Position numbers and translations under genes: made by a program. A DNA stretch of 64,000 bases from Anaerofustis stercorihominis DSM 17244 (lineage in GTDB: Bacteria > Bacillota > Clostridia > Eubacteriales > Anaerofustaceae): NCBI RefSeq assembly GCF_000154825.1, contig NZ_DS560015.1:583052-647051 (forward strand), given 5' to 3'. Of the stretch, positions 37,836 to 46,485 are shown piece by piece. Below the pieces are notes generated by a model that saw nothing but the letters and a program-made list of their open reading frames with translations, was not told where the DNA came from and did no database searches. Position 1 is the first letter of the stretch. Each line of letters begins with the position of its first letter.

Positions 37836-38021
37836 TTTTGATTTTTTCCCTTAGCTATTTAATAAAATTAATTAAATAAGTATACCATATTATAGTAATA
37901 AGCTCAAATAAAACAGCCTTTAATATACGCTTATTCAAATATACGATACATCATTTATTTTGAGCTAAAATGTATGAAAAACGGCTTGAAAACTTACTTG
38001 AAAATTATTTTCAAATAATGG

Positions 38022-38050
38022 TTTCATTTCTATTGATTGTCTGATATAAT
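38022..38050 (+). promoter_or_regulatory. putative sigma-A promoter of ktrB-ktrA
   Basis: TTTCAT, 17-bp spacer, TATAAT, 84 bases upstream of the start codon. Confidence 0.5.
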
Positions 38051-38097
38051 TCTCAAATAAGGTATAAAAATAATATTAAGATTTTAAAAGGACTTTA

Positions 38098-38117
38098 TAT
38101 AAACAAAATTGTTTATA
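38098..38117. promoter_or_regulatory. palindromic operator-like site before ktrB
   Basis: TATAAACAA-aa-TTGTTTATA, 9-bp perfect arms around a 2-bp centre, 16 bases upstream of the ATG. It could be an operator or a hairpin that affects translation. Confidence 0.5.
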
Positions 38118-38133
38118 ATGGGTAAATGATTAA

Positions 38134-39480
38134 ATGGAAAGTAAATTAAAGCTTAAATTATCTTACACACAAATAATTGCACTTGGATTTTTCCTGACAA
38201 TTTTAGTAGGCGGTATACTATTGACGCTGCCTATATCATCACGAAGCGGAGAGTTTACTCCGTTTTTAAATTCTATTTTTACAGCAACATCCGCAACATG
38301 CGTGACGGGGCTTGTAGTCTTTGACACATACACTCACTGGTCGATTTTCGGACAAATAGTTATAATATGTTTGATACAAATAGGCGGTATAGGTTTTATG
38401 ACCATTATCACCATGTTTTCTATATTCCTAAAGCGTCAGATCGGACTTCACGAAAGAAGGCTATTGATGCAGTCCGCGGGAAGCATGCAGCTCAGCGGAG
38501 TGGTTAAGCTCATACTTCGTATAGTAAAGGGAACGATATTATTCGAAGGTCTTGGAGCGATACTACTGTCAATAAGATTTATTCCCGAAATGGGATTTAA
38601 GGTAGGTATATATAACGCCGTCTTCCATGCCATATCTGCATTCTGTAATGCGGGATTTGACTTGATGGGAAGATTTAAACAGTTCTCTTCCCTAACTAGA
38701 TATTCCGATGACATAATAGTGAATATCACCATAATGTCGCTTATAGTCATAGGCGGTATCGGGTTCTTGGTATGGAGCGATATAATAAAAAACAAATGGC
38801 ATGTAAGAAGATATGAACTTCATTCAAAAATAGTCATATCCGCTTCGGCTATACTTATATTCGGCGCGGCAGTCTTATTCTTCTTATTCGAAACCAAAAA
38901 CGGAGTGCTCGTTCACTCTTCAATGAAAGAAAGTATATTAGCGTCACTGTTCCAGGCTGTAACGCCGAGGACCGCAGGTTTTAACACTGTAGACTGGGCA
39001 AGTATCACACAAGGGACCTCAATATTTACGATAGTTTTAATGCTTATCGGCGGAAGTCCGGGCTCGACCGCAGGGGGTATGAAAACCACTACCTTGGTAG
39101 TTTTGGTTATGAGTGCGGTGGCTTCTTCAAGACATAAAAACAGCATAACCATATTTAAAAGACGTCTTGACAACGATACGGTCAAACAGGCAAGCGCGGT
39201 ATTCACATTATATTTTATCGGATTTTTAATAGGAAGCTTACTCCTATGCTACTTTGAGAACCTCCCTGCAGTATCCATAATGTTTGAAGTATCTTCGGCA
39301 ATAGGTACCGTAGGCTCCTCAATGGGTATAACCACTACACTGTGCGCCGCTTCAAAATGCGTCATAATCGCACTGATGTATGCGGGCAGAGTCGGAGCAC
39401 TTACACTTATGTTAACACTTGCAGCAAAGAAAAAATGTGCGCCTGTCGAAAGACCGGCAGAAAAAATACTAATAGGATAG
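38134..39480 (+). CDS. ktrB: Trk/Ktr potassium uptake, membrane subunit
   Basis: 448 residues, the KtrB/TrkH length. It forms the K+ pore from four M1-P-M2 repeats. Selectivity-filter loops are visible: SATCVTGLVVFDT, AISAFCNAGFDLMG, TPRTAGFNTVDW and SAIGTVGSSMGITT. The GGSPGSTAGGMKT segment marks the flexible M2C3 gate. The ribosome site is weak (GGGTAAATG). ktrA follows 25 bases later. Homologues usually lie beside the rRNA methyltransferase-pheST group, here found 15-25 kb away. Confidence 0.94.
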   Translation: MESKLKLKLSYTQIIALGFFLTILVGGILLTLPISSRSGEFTPFLNSIFTATSATCVTGLVVFDTYTHWSIFGQIVIICLIQIGGIGFMTIITMFSIFLKRQIGLHERRLLMQSAGSMQLSGVVKLILRIVKGTILFEGLGAILLSIRFIPEMGFKVGIYNAVFHAISAFCNAGFDLMGRFKQFSSLTRYSDDIIVNITIMSLIVIGGIGFLVWSDIIKNKWHVRRYELHSKIVISASAILIFGAAVLFFLFETKNGVLVHSSMKESILASLFQAVTPRTAGFNTVDWASITQGTSIFTIVLMLIGGSPGSTAGGMKTTTLVVLVMSAVASSRHKNSITIFKRRLDNDTVKQASAVFTLYFIGFLIGSLLLCYFENLPAVSIMFEVSSAIGTVGSSMGITTTLCAASKCVIIALMYAGRVGALTLMLTLAAKKKCAPVERPAEKILIG

Positions 39481-39505
39481 TTTACAACAGAAAGGATATA
39501 TTAAT

Positions 39506-40156
39506 ATGAAATCAGTACTTGTAATAGGAATGGGACGTTTCGGAAAGCATTTATCAAAGAAAATGCAGGAGTTAGGAAACGACGTAATGATAATAGATAA
39601 AGACGAGGAACTTATTTCGGAATTTGCTTCGGACTTCACGGACTCACAAATCGGAGACTGCAGAGTGGAAGGTGTATTACAGTCCCTCGGGATAAATAAT
39701 TTCGATATTTGTTTCGTGGCCATCGGAGAGGACTTTCAGGCTTCCCTTGAAATCACTGCACTGCTTAAAGACTTGAATGCGAAATGGGTAGTAACAAAGG
39801 CGAGAAGCGATATTCAAAAGAAATTACTAAAAAGGATAGGTGCGGACGAGGTAGTATATCCGGAAAGAGATACTGCGGAAAAGCTCGCCATAAGATATAA
39901 TGCTAAGAACATATTCGATTATATACAGCTGACCCCGGAATACTCCATTTACGAAATACCTATAATGGATCTATGGGTGGGAAAGAACATGTCCGACCTT
40001 GGAATAAGAAAAAAATACAAAGTCAACATAATCGCAATCAAAAACGAAAATATATTAGACCCTATGCCTTCTCCGAACTATGTGTTCAGAGAAAACGACC
40101 ATATAATCGTTATAGGCAAATCTTCCGATGTATTCAAACTTACATCACTAACATAA
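39506..40156 (+). CDS. ktrA: Trk/Ktr potassium uptake, RCK regulatory subunit
   Basis: 216 residues: an N-terminal RCK Rossmann domain (VLVIGMGRFGKHL at residues 4-16, binding ATP/ADP or NAD) and a C-terminal RCK_C domain (about 140-216, GKNMSDLGIRKKYKVN). It gates the KtrB channel from the cytosol. In Firmicutes, RCK_C domains of this kind often bind c-di-AMP; the sequence alone cannot confirm it here. ATG with AGAAAGGATAT upstream. A large palindromic element begins 4 bases after the stop. Confidence 0.94.
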   Translation: MKSVLVIGMGRFGKHLSKKMQELGNDVMIIDKDEELISEFASDFTDSQIGDCRVEGVLQSLGINNFDICFVAIGEDFQASLEITALLKDLNAKWVVTKARSDIQKKLLKRIGADEVVYPERDTAEKLAIRYNAKNIFDYIQLTPEYSIYEIPIMDLWVGKNMSDLGIRKKYKVNIIAIKNENILDPMPSPNYVFRENDHIIVIGKSSDVFKLTSLT

Positions 40157-40159
40157 ACA

Positions 40160-40489
40160 CTAGGGGCACCGCCCCTTTCACCCCGCCATTTTTTGCTTGT
40201 CCAAAAAATGGATAAAACGACCCCGCTGGGCGCGGAGCCTAAGCCTTCGGCAAAAGAGATCTTTAACTTACGATATTCATTCACCCGCTATTTACCTAAA
40301 AAAGTTATTAACATTAAAGTAAGACACTATGTTCAATGCCAATGGGGTGGGAAAGCGACTGTTTCACAAAATGCGGGCAGCATTTTGTAGAAAATCCAGT
40401 CGTTTTAAGCCTCCGCGGCTTGAGCGGAGATTTTTTGGCACTTTTTAATCTTTTAAAAAGTGCCGGGGTTTTAGGGGCAGAGCCCCTAG
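40160..40489. repeat. palindromic element flanked by CTAGGGGC / GCCCCTAG (copy 3)
   Basis: 330 bp. The left end CTAGGGGC-acc-GCCCCT then ACCCCGCC; the right end is its reverse, ending in GCCCCTAG. Inside are a GCCTTCGGCAAAAGA module, CACCCGCTATTTACCT, the hairpin CACAAAATGCGGGCAGCATTTTGT and CCGCGG. The right end overlaps the yvcK stop codon. Confidence 0.85.
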
Positions 40490-41454
40490 GTATTTTTTAA
40501 ATAATCCACCAAAACCTCACTGTTATGTCTCATGACCCCGTTTATCTCTCTCGCAAGGTCAAGACCGGTGAATTTATAAAGACTTTTCATCTCATCGGTT
40601 ATGTTGGCTTCAACTACATCTGCATGTTTTTTCTTATATCTTTTTATTACGTCTTCGTCCAAAACCGTAGTACTGTAAATCACTTCATCAAATATCTTAC
40701 ATCCTCTGGGGATATGTTTATCTATTTCCGTAACATGCTTCCATACATCAAATCCGTCCGTTTCTCCATGCTGGGTCATTATATTCGCCACAAAATACTT
40801 CTTAGCTTTTTTATTCTTATCTATGGCATAAGGTATATCTTTGATAAGCAAATTCGGTATTATGGAAGTATAAAGACTTCCCGGACTTAAAATGATTATA
40901 TCAGCATTCTCTATTTTTTCCACCGCATAGTCATTAACTTTCGCATCACTAGGAGTCATGAATACTTTTTTTATCTTGGAACGCATTTTAACGGCCTGCT
41001 TCGGTATCTTGGACTCTCCGTTCACGACCGCAGTGTTATCAAGGAGTGCACAAAGAGTTATATCATCATTCTTCGATACCGCAACGACTTCTCCCTTTAT
41101 TGCCAAAACATCGCTTATATCCTTTATCGCCTTTGGGAAACTTTCGCTTATTTCATTAAGTGCCGCCAAAAATAAGTTCCCGAAGGAATGTTTCTTTAAC
41201 GCTCCTTTTGTAAAACGATATTCCATAAGCTCCGTCATGGTAGATTCGTCTTCGGCGAGCGCCGTTATACAGTTACGGATATCCCCAACTGCCAAAATGC
41301 CCAGGTCTTTTCTCAGTTTACCCGTGCTTCCTCCGTCATCGGAAACGGTAACTATAGCGGTTATGTTGTCGGTATGCTTTTTAAATTCCTTTAAAAGAAC
41401 ACTGTTTCCCGTTCCCCCGCCGATTATGACGATATTTTTATCTTTGAATTTCAT
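40486..41454 (-). CDS. yvcK: YvcK/CofD-like gluconeogenesis factor
   Basis: 322 residues. YvcK binds UDP-GlcNAc and is needed for growth on gluconeogenic carbon sources and for normal cell-wall synthesis. Seen: the N-terminal GGGTGNSVLL nucleotide loop, VSDDGGSTGKLRKDL, and GDIRNCITALAED, all typical. ATG with AGGTGATTTT upstream, 12 bases after rapZ. The usual third gene of this operon, whiA, is missing; instead the stop codon TAG is formed by the end of a palindromic element, so the natural C-terminus may have been altered by that insertion. Confidence 0.95.
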   Translation of the reverse strand: MKFKDKNIVIIGGGTGNSVLLKEFKKHTDNITAIVTVSDDGGSTGKLRKDLGILAVGDIRNCITALAEDESTMTELMEYRFTKGALKKHSFGNLFLAALNEISESFPKAIKDISDVLAIKGEVVAVSKNDDITLCALLDNTAVVNGESKIPKQAVKMRSKIKKVFMTPSDAKVNDYAVEKIENADIIILSPGSLYTSIIPNLLIKDIPYAIDKNKKAKKYFVANIMTQHGETDGFDVWKHVTEIDKHIPRGCKIFDEVIYSTTVLDEDVIKRYKKKHADVVEANITDEMKSLYKFTGLDLAREINGVMRHNSEVLVDYLKNT

Positions 41455-41466
41455 AAAATCACCTGC

Positions 41467-42336
41467 TTAATACTGATAGTTATCTTTGCTTATATCTCTG
41501 TGCTCTTCCGTAACGATATATCCTTTTTCTTCTATCCTCTTAGCCAGTTCGCTCGCTATTGCGACAGAACGGTGTCTTCCCCCTGTACAGCCTATCCCTA
41601 TTACAAGCTGAGCCTTTCCTTCTTTAATATAATATGGGATAGTAAAGGCGATTATGTCCTCCAGCTTATCCATGAATTCTTTGCTTTCATCAAAGGAAAA
41701 CACATAATCCGATACTTCCTGATTTTTCCCAGTAAGAGGCTTCAACTCTTTTACATAAAAAGGATTCGGAAGGAACCTTACATCATAGACTATATCCGCA
41801 TCGTGCAGTATACCGTATTTAAATCCAAACGAACTTATATTGATACTGAATTCGGAAGATATATCACCGGTCTTCCCGTAACAGTCATGAAGTATTTTTT
41901 CGAAGTCCCTCTCTAAAAGCTTGGAAGTATCTATTATAAGGTCTGCCCTCTTCTTTACCTCTTCCATTGATTTTCTTTCTTTTTTTATGGCAACTTCTAT
42001 CCTGTCATTTCCCGATATAAGATGTTTCCTTCTATTCTTTTTATACCTTGAAATAAGTACGTCATCGTCTGCATCGATATATAAAACGTCCGCACCTCTT
42101 TCATTCTTTAAGCTGTCTAAAATTTCATCTATATCATCGAAGAAAGCACTCCCCCTCACATCCAAAACTATTGCTATATTCTCTGTTTTTGGTTCGCTCT
42201 TATCCAAAAGTTCGATGAATGTATCTATGAGTTTCGGCGGAAGATTATCCACGCAGTAAAACCCTCTGTCCTGAAAAAATCTTAAAGCCACACTTTTTCC
42301 CGCAGCAAGCATTCCCGCAACAACAATGATTTTCAT
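41467..42336 (-). CDS. rapZ: RapZ-family nucleotide-binding protein
   Basis: 289 residues from the ATG at 42336 (AAGGAGAAAATAT in front; seven codons shorter than the longest reading). Walker A is GMLAAGKS at 8-15, where many homologues have GMSGAGKS. The C-terminal signature IGIGCTGGRHRSVAIA is intact. In E. coli RapZ controls glmS through small RNAs; in Gram-positives the role is less clear but also tied to cell-wall precursor supply. It heads the rapZ-yvcK operon. Confidence 0.95.
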   Translation of the reverse strand: MKIIVVAGMLAAGKSVALRFFQDRGFYCVDNLPPKLIDTFIELLDKSEPKTENIAIVLDVRGSAFFDDIDEILDSLKNERGADVLYIDADDDVLISRYKKNRRKHLISGNDRIEVAIKKERKSMEEVKKRADLIIDTSKLLERDFEKILHDCYGKTGDISSEFSINISSFGFKYGILHDADIVYDVRFLPNPFYVKELKPLTGKNQEVSDYVFSFDESKEFMDKLEDIIAFTIPYYIKEGKAQLVIGIGCTGGRHRSVAIASELAKRIEEKGYIVTEEHRDISKDNYQY

Positions 42337-42600
42337 ATATTTTCTCCTTATGTTCAAAAGTCATATCCGTAATTTATAAAGTAATTATACTACGTCAAAT
42401 GAAAAAAAGCAAAAAGGATAAGCGGTAATAAATTCTATATACATATTGATTTTAATAAAAAAACAAGTTAAATCATACAAAATCCCAATTTATCTAATTA
42501 AAACGAAAACAATTAATAAATTTTTAATTGATATATCACCGTTATTTCATATTTATGTGGTAGGTTAAAGGTAATAAAAACATTTTTCGACAAATTATTT

Positions 42601-42636
42601 AAGAGGCATAAAAAGAGGCATAAAAAGAGGCATAAA
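42601..42636 (+). repeat. triple 12-bp tandem repeat carrying Shine-Dalgarno cores
   Basis: AAGAGGCATAAA three times, beginning at 42601, 42613 and 42625. Each unit holds an AAGAGG ribosome-site core; only the last is well spaced from the ATG at 42638. Confidence 0.9.
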
Positions 42637-42637
42637 A

Positions 42638-42778
42638 ATGAAAGAGGTTATTGATTTTATTATGAAAGGACTGGATATTTCATATATTTACGAAGACGTT
42701 ATCGTCCTCGTTTGTATTTTATTGTCTCTTATTTTGATAATAGTTTTTATTAAGAAGTTTATAAAGAGTTTTAAATGA
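42638..42778 (+). CDS. 46-residue single-membrane-segment peptide
   Basis: Not recognised. ATG with AAGAGG 8 bases upstream, in a 640-bp space otherwise free of genes. A short amphipathic start (MKEVIDFIMKGLDISY) leads to a hydrophobic helix (VIVLVCILLSLILIIVF) and a basic tail (IKKFIKSFK), the build of small membrane stress peptides or type I toxins. No terminator is clear downstream. The strong local ribosome-site repeat and the helix-plus-lysine tail argue for a real gene; length alone cannot prove it. Confidence 0.55.
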   Translation: MKEVIDFIMKGLDISYIYEDVIVLVCILLSLILIIVFIKKFIKSFK

Positions 42779-42981
42779 TAGAAAGGCGCTTATTTATAGC
42801 TTTACAAATATTGTCTTATTTGTGAACCTATATGAAAGCACCACATTAAAAAGTTGATTTAATATCATTATTATATAATATAGGAAAGATTACATGATTT
42901 CTTCTTTATTATTATTTTATCTTATTCATTTGATTTCCAAACAAAATATTATATTTAAACGAGCCGAACAGATAACGTATT

Positions 42982-43920
42982 TTATAGGTTTTCATCAATA
43001 AAATTCAAAATATTTTCATGAAGCTGTTTTAGTGCAGTTTCTTCAACAGGATAGTGGCTACCGTCCTGCAAAATACTTATTTTCATATCCGCTTTTTTTA
43101 TCCTATCCAAGAAAGGTTTACTCAAACATAAAGGCGTCCATTTATCTTTCTCCGGCTGAGTCAGTAAAATCGGACAGATATCAAAGTCTTCGGGAGATAT
43201 TTCCGGTTCATACTGCATATAAGAATAAATAAACTTCATCGGAACTTTGTTACCTGCGGAGGAGCTATCTTTAAGTAATTCCTTCAGACACTATTCATTA
43301 TTACACAGAGCGGACATCTTTGAACAAACCGACATTTTCATCTTTAATCCGCCAAATCCCAGCTTTACCGACATTCCCGCAAGAGGAGTCCCAAGGTATG
43401 CCCAAAAAGCATTGTTCGTAGTTGCTCGTCTAACTTCTTTACTTTTTTGGTCGAGAAAAGTCATACCTATGATACCTTTGATGTTGTGATTTTTGCAGGC
43501 AATATGATATGTTTCCATACCTCCCGCGGAAAGCCCGTAAAGGGAAATAGGACGGTCATCTTTTTTCAGTTCATGATTTATATAATCACTTCCAAGCTCT
43601 ACCCAGTCTTCATAACCGATCACCGTATTTTTATTTACTTTTGTAACGCCGTATAAGGGCATATCTATTGCGATAACTTCATATCCGTCTATTGCAAGAG
43701 GTCTGCCGATTATCGTAGACATCTGACGACCGTTGGTACCAACACCATGAAATAAGATTATCTTGGCCTTTGCATCTTTATTCCTGAATGTATCCAAATG
43801 CACATCGTTTCCTCTCCAGTCCCAATGTTCTTCCTTAGGTAAAGGCTCTTCGTTAAAATGATATTCTTTTGGAAGAAAAGACATTATTTTTTCCCAATTA
43901 TCTTGATTTGTATAGTTCAT
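42982..43920 (-). pseudogene. alpha/beta hydrolase interrupted by an in-frame TAG
   Basis: The reading starts at ATG 43920 (AAGAGGTGTAAAT upstream) and, ignoring one TAG at 43291-43293, continues in the same frame to 42982, about 312 codons. The first part carries the oxyanion HG (FHGVGTNGR) and nucleophile elbow GLSAGG. The part after the stop carries the expected acid (TQPEKDKWTP) and His (DGSHYP) of the catalytic triad. The truncated product would lack both and should be inactive. TAG is a normal stop elsewhere in the window (ktrB, yvcK), so this is most simply a nonsense mutation. A site matching the neighbouring ArsR gene's palindrome lies at its promoter. Confidence 0.8.
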
Positions 43921-43939
43921 ATTTACACCTCTTGATTTT

Positions 43940-43955
43940 ATAAGTTTAAACATAT
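43940..43955. promoter_or_regulatory. probable ArsR-family operator at the hydrolase promoter
   Basis: ATAAGTTTAAACATAT, 15 of 16 bases identical to the palindrome upstream of the arsR-like gene. Confidence 0.65.
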
Positions 43956-44000
43956 AAACTTAATATCCGTTATAAAACGCCACCTAAGTGACGCTTTATT

Positions 44001-44312
44001 TTATTTCATTTGTTCTATATCCGTCTCGATTGAATCCGTTAATTTTTTTAAAAGCATTAACGCAGGTTTTAAATTTACTCTGTAATACCTCTCCTTGCCG
44101 TCTTGCCTGACCGTGACCAAATCAGCATCCAATAATAACTTCAAATGATGAGAAACAGCCGGGCGGGATAAAGAAAGTTTGTCTGTAAGCACAGTAACGC
44201 TTAATTCCCGATTATCAAATAAAAGCTGAGTTATTTCCTGGCGCCTCTTGTCCTGAAGCATTGAGAATATGGGAGCACATTTCTCCATATATTCCATTGT
44301 TTGTTTACTCAT
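44001..44312 (-). CDS. ArsR-family winged-helix regulator
   Basis: 103 residues. The helix-turn-helix is clear (LSVTVLTDKLSLSRPAVSHHLKLL, DNA-recognition helix in SRPAVSHHL), followed by the beta wing (VTVRQDGKERYYRVN). No CxC metal site is present, so it is probably not a classical metal sensor. It lies 80 bases upstream of the hydrolase gene on the same strand. Both promoters carry the ATATGTTTAAACATAT palindrome, so it probably represses itself and the hydrolase. Confidence 0.85.
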   Translation of the reverse strand: MSKQTMEYMEKCAPIFSMLQDKRRQEITQLLFDNRELSVTVLTDKLSLSRPAVSHHLKLLLDADLVTVRQDGKERYYRVNLKPALMLLKKLTDSIETDIEQMK

Positions 44313-44335
44313 AAATTTCTCCCCAATATCATGTT

Positions 44336-44353
44336 TATATGTTTAAACATATA
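44336..44353. promoter_or_regulatory. palindromic operator of the ArsR-family gene
   Basis: TATATGTTTAAACATATA, a perfect 18-bp palindrome 24 bases before the start codon. Confidence 0.7.
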
Positions 44354-44507
44354 TTACTATTTTTTCTAATATATTTCAATACTTAATATAATAAATTTTA
44401 AATAACTACAGATTTATTAACTATAATCAGATAAAAATGGACTATAAAGTGAAAAGGACTAAAAAATGCTTTTAACATTTTTTATTTTACTTGGATTACA
44501 TTCAAAA

Positions 44508-44533
44508 ATAAAAAAGGTATGTAAAACATACCT
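44508..44533 (-). terminator. intrinsic terminator after the chromate-transporter genes
   Basis: AGGTATGT / ACATACCTTTTTT on the minus strand. Confidence 0.85.
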
Positions 44534-44541
44534 CCGATATT

Positions 44542-45096
44542 CTATATTACCCCCGCCAGCGGACCGTAAAACAAATATCCCAAAAATCCGGATATTATAA
44601 TAAGGACAATGGGGTGCATTTCTTTGAATTTAAGCTTTAATAAGAGCACTACAGCTAAAATCATCAGCCCCGTATAGTTGGTAAGCTTTCCCTTCAATAT
44701 GAATACAGAAGCAAAAATCGTCATTGCCGATGCGGCTATGGTCCCGACGACAGCCGGTCTAAGCCCCGCAAGCACCGCCTGCACATATTTGTTATCCTGA
44801 AAATTAAAGAAAAATTTACTTATCAGGATTATTATTATAAATGAGGGCAAAACCACACCCAGCGTGGCACTGAACGCCCCGATGAGGCTGCTGTGGTCGA
44901 AGCCTATGAAGGTAGCTATATTTATCGCAAAAGGTCCCGGAGTGGATTCGCTTATGCCTATAAAGTCGATGATCTCTCCGACTGTCGCCCAGCCGTGTGA
45001 AAGGACTTCGGTCTTTATAAGAGGTATCATTGCATAACCCCCGCCGAAAGTGAACAGTCCTATTTTAAAGAAGACAATAAATAATTCCATTACCAT
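44542..45096 (-). CDS. chrA: chromate transporter, short-chain CHR half 2
   Basis: 184 residues with a single CHR domain of about six hydrophobic helices. Signatures FKIGLFTFGGGYAMIPLI and ISESTPGPFAINIATFIG are typical. Short-chain CHR proteins work in pairs of opposite topology to move chromate (perhaps sulfate) across the membrane. The start ATG overlaps the stop of the first half (TAATG), so translation is coupled and a 1:1 ratio is expected. Confidence 0.92.
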   Translation of the reverse strand: MVMELFIVFFKIGLFTFGGGYAMIPLIKTEVLSHGWATVGEIIDFIGISESTPGPFAINIATFIGFDHSSLIGAFSATLGVVLPSFIIIILISKFFFNFQDNKYVQAVLAGLRPAVVGTIAASAMTIFASVFILKGKLTNYTGLMILAVVLLLKLKFKEMHPIVLIIISGFLGYLFYGPLAGVI

Positions 45097-45650
45097 TACA
45101 TATCCCCTCCCTTGATGATATTAAACCCATGAAATATCACTCCGAGAAGTGCGCATGCGATAAGGACATAAATGACGTTTATACTTGTAAATGCGGTTAT
45201 GAGAAGTGAAGCAAAAAGCAGTATCATATTGAAATAATCCTTCTTTATGGGTTTTCCCAGCTTTAAAGCCGCTTCCAAAATCAGCACGATAACTCCCGCC
45301 TTTACTCCCGCAAATACGTTATTAACGATGATATTATCTTTGAACATATTAAAAATAATAGAAACTCCGATTATTATAAAAAAAGAAGGGACGACAACTC
45401 CGAGGGTGGCGAGGACTGAACCCCATACCCCTCCGATTTTATATCCCACGAATGTGGCACAATTGATTGCAAGAGGTCCCGGGGTACTTTGAGATATCGC
45501 CGTTATATCCAGCATCTCGTTTTCGTCTATCCATTTTTTCTTCTCCACGACTTCTTTTTGAAGCAGGGGTATCATTGCATAACCTCCGCCGAAGGTAAAA
45601 GCTCCGATGTTGGCGAAGGTAATAAATAAATCCAAGTCTTTGTTTTTCAA
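45096..45650 (-). CDS. chrA: chromate transporter, short-chain CHR half 1
   Basis: 184 residues, single CHR domain with ITFANIGAFTFGGGYAMIPLL and ISQSTPGPLAINCATFVG. It is the paralogue and partner of the half encoded just downstream. No chromate regulator is adjacent, although an ArsR-type gene lies beyond the end of the operon. Confidence 0.92.
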   Translation of the reverse strand: MKNKDLDLFITFANIGAFTFGGGYAMIPLLQKEVVEKKKWIDENEMLDITAISQSTPGPLAINCATFVGYKIGGVWGSVLATLGVVVPSFFIIIGVSIIFNMFKDNIIVNNVFAGVKAGVIVLILEAALKLGKPIKKDYFNMILLFASLLITAFTSINVIYVLIACALLGVIFHGFNIIKGGDM

Positions 45651-46084
45651 GTTCTTCTCCCCATATTAATTAAATCAATAAAATAGATTGGTTTTAACCT
45701 ATTTATAATAAATTTTATTCTTGATATTTTTGACCTTTGATATGATGTATATACCCTATATCAAATAACTTAATGCTCTTTATCATAAGTCAATCAATAT
45801 CTTTACAACACCATAAATACGTTTTTGATATTATACCATAAACTGCCATATTTACCCTCATATATAAGAAAATTTACTTTTCTTTTACACTGATATATAT
45901 ACGTATCACTTATATATACTTCTTGATTTTTATTCTTCAAGGCTCGAAATATTTTTAACTTAATAAACTTATATATAACAAAAAAATCCCGCCCCATATT
46001 ATTTAAACATAAGGCGGGATAACTTTAATTGAAATAAAAACTTTATATTTATTAAAAGATAATAACTCTTTCGAAACATTATAA
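45651..46084. other. gene-free stretch with a minus-strand terminator
   Basis: Contains ATCCCGCC / GGCGGGAT followed by TTTTTTT on the minus strand (45985-46020). It could end transcripts reading through from the two-component operon. A 64-codon minus-strand reading at 45803-45997 overlaps this hairpin and looks spurious. Confidence 0.5.
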
Positions 46085-46485
46085 CTATCGTTAAGAGCGG
46101 TTTTTTATCCGTTATGTGACTGACTCAAAACTCCAAAGGAGTTTTGAAAATTTTATCTTTGGTTAAGCTTTCACTGAACAAAGTTCAGAGGTCAGCATGA
46201 TTTCTTTGGTTTGATGAAGCGAATACCGTTTATGGTAATTTGCGAATGTACATAAAACCATACTAAAATCCTGCTAAATCAAATTTACTCATGTTATTCG
46301 GGCTAATGCTTGAATAACTTTTGTTAAATTTATCTGCTCTGATAAACAGTGAATAGTCAAATCCGACCGCCTTAAAGCTTTCGCTGCGAATGAATGGTAT
46401 CCTTTAATCCAAAAATTCGGACAAGGAAAATTTTGGCGGATTGCAGGGGCAACCTCTGCATTTGAGGTAAGGGGCAAAGCCCCTA
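46085..46485. repeat. palindromic element (copy 4, divergent)
   Basis: Contains CAAAACTCC-aaa-GGAGTTTTG, a CTGAACAAAGTTCAG hairpin, the AACATGAG module (also at 26.56 and 51.21 kb) and a right end AAGGGGC-aaa-GCCCCTAA. That end supplies the TAG stop of the kinase gene at 46483. Confidence 0.65.

Noticed and set aside
43291-43293. Pyrrolysine or programmed recoding at the hydrolase TAG
   Set aside because: TAG ends other genes here, hydrolases of this family do not use pyrrolysine, and no downstream recoding structure is evident; nonsense mutation is simpler.
45803-45997. 64-codon minus-strand reading frame downstream of the chromate-transporter region
   Set aside because: It overlaps a terminator hairpin, has no ribosome site and has low-complexity composition.
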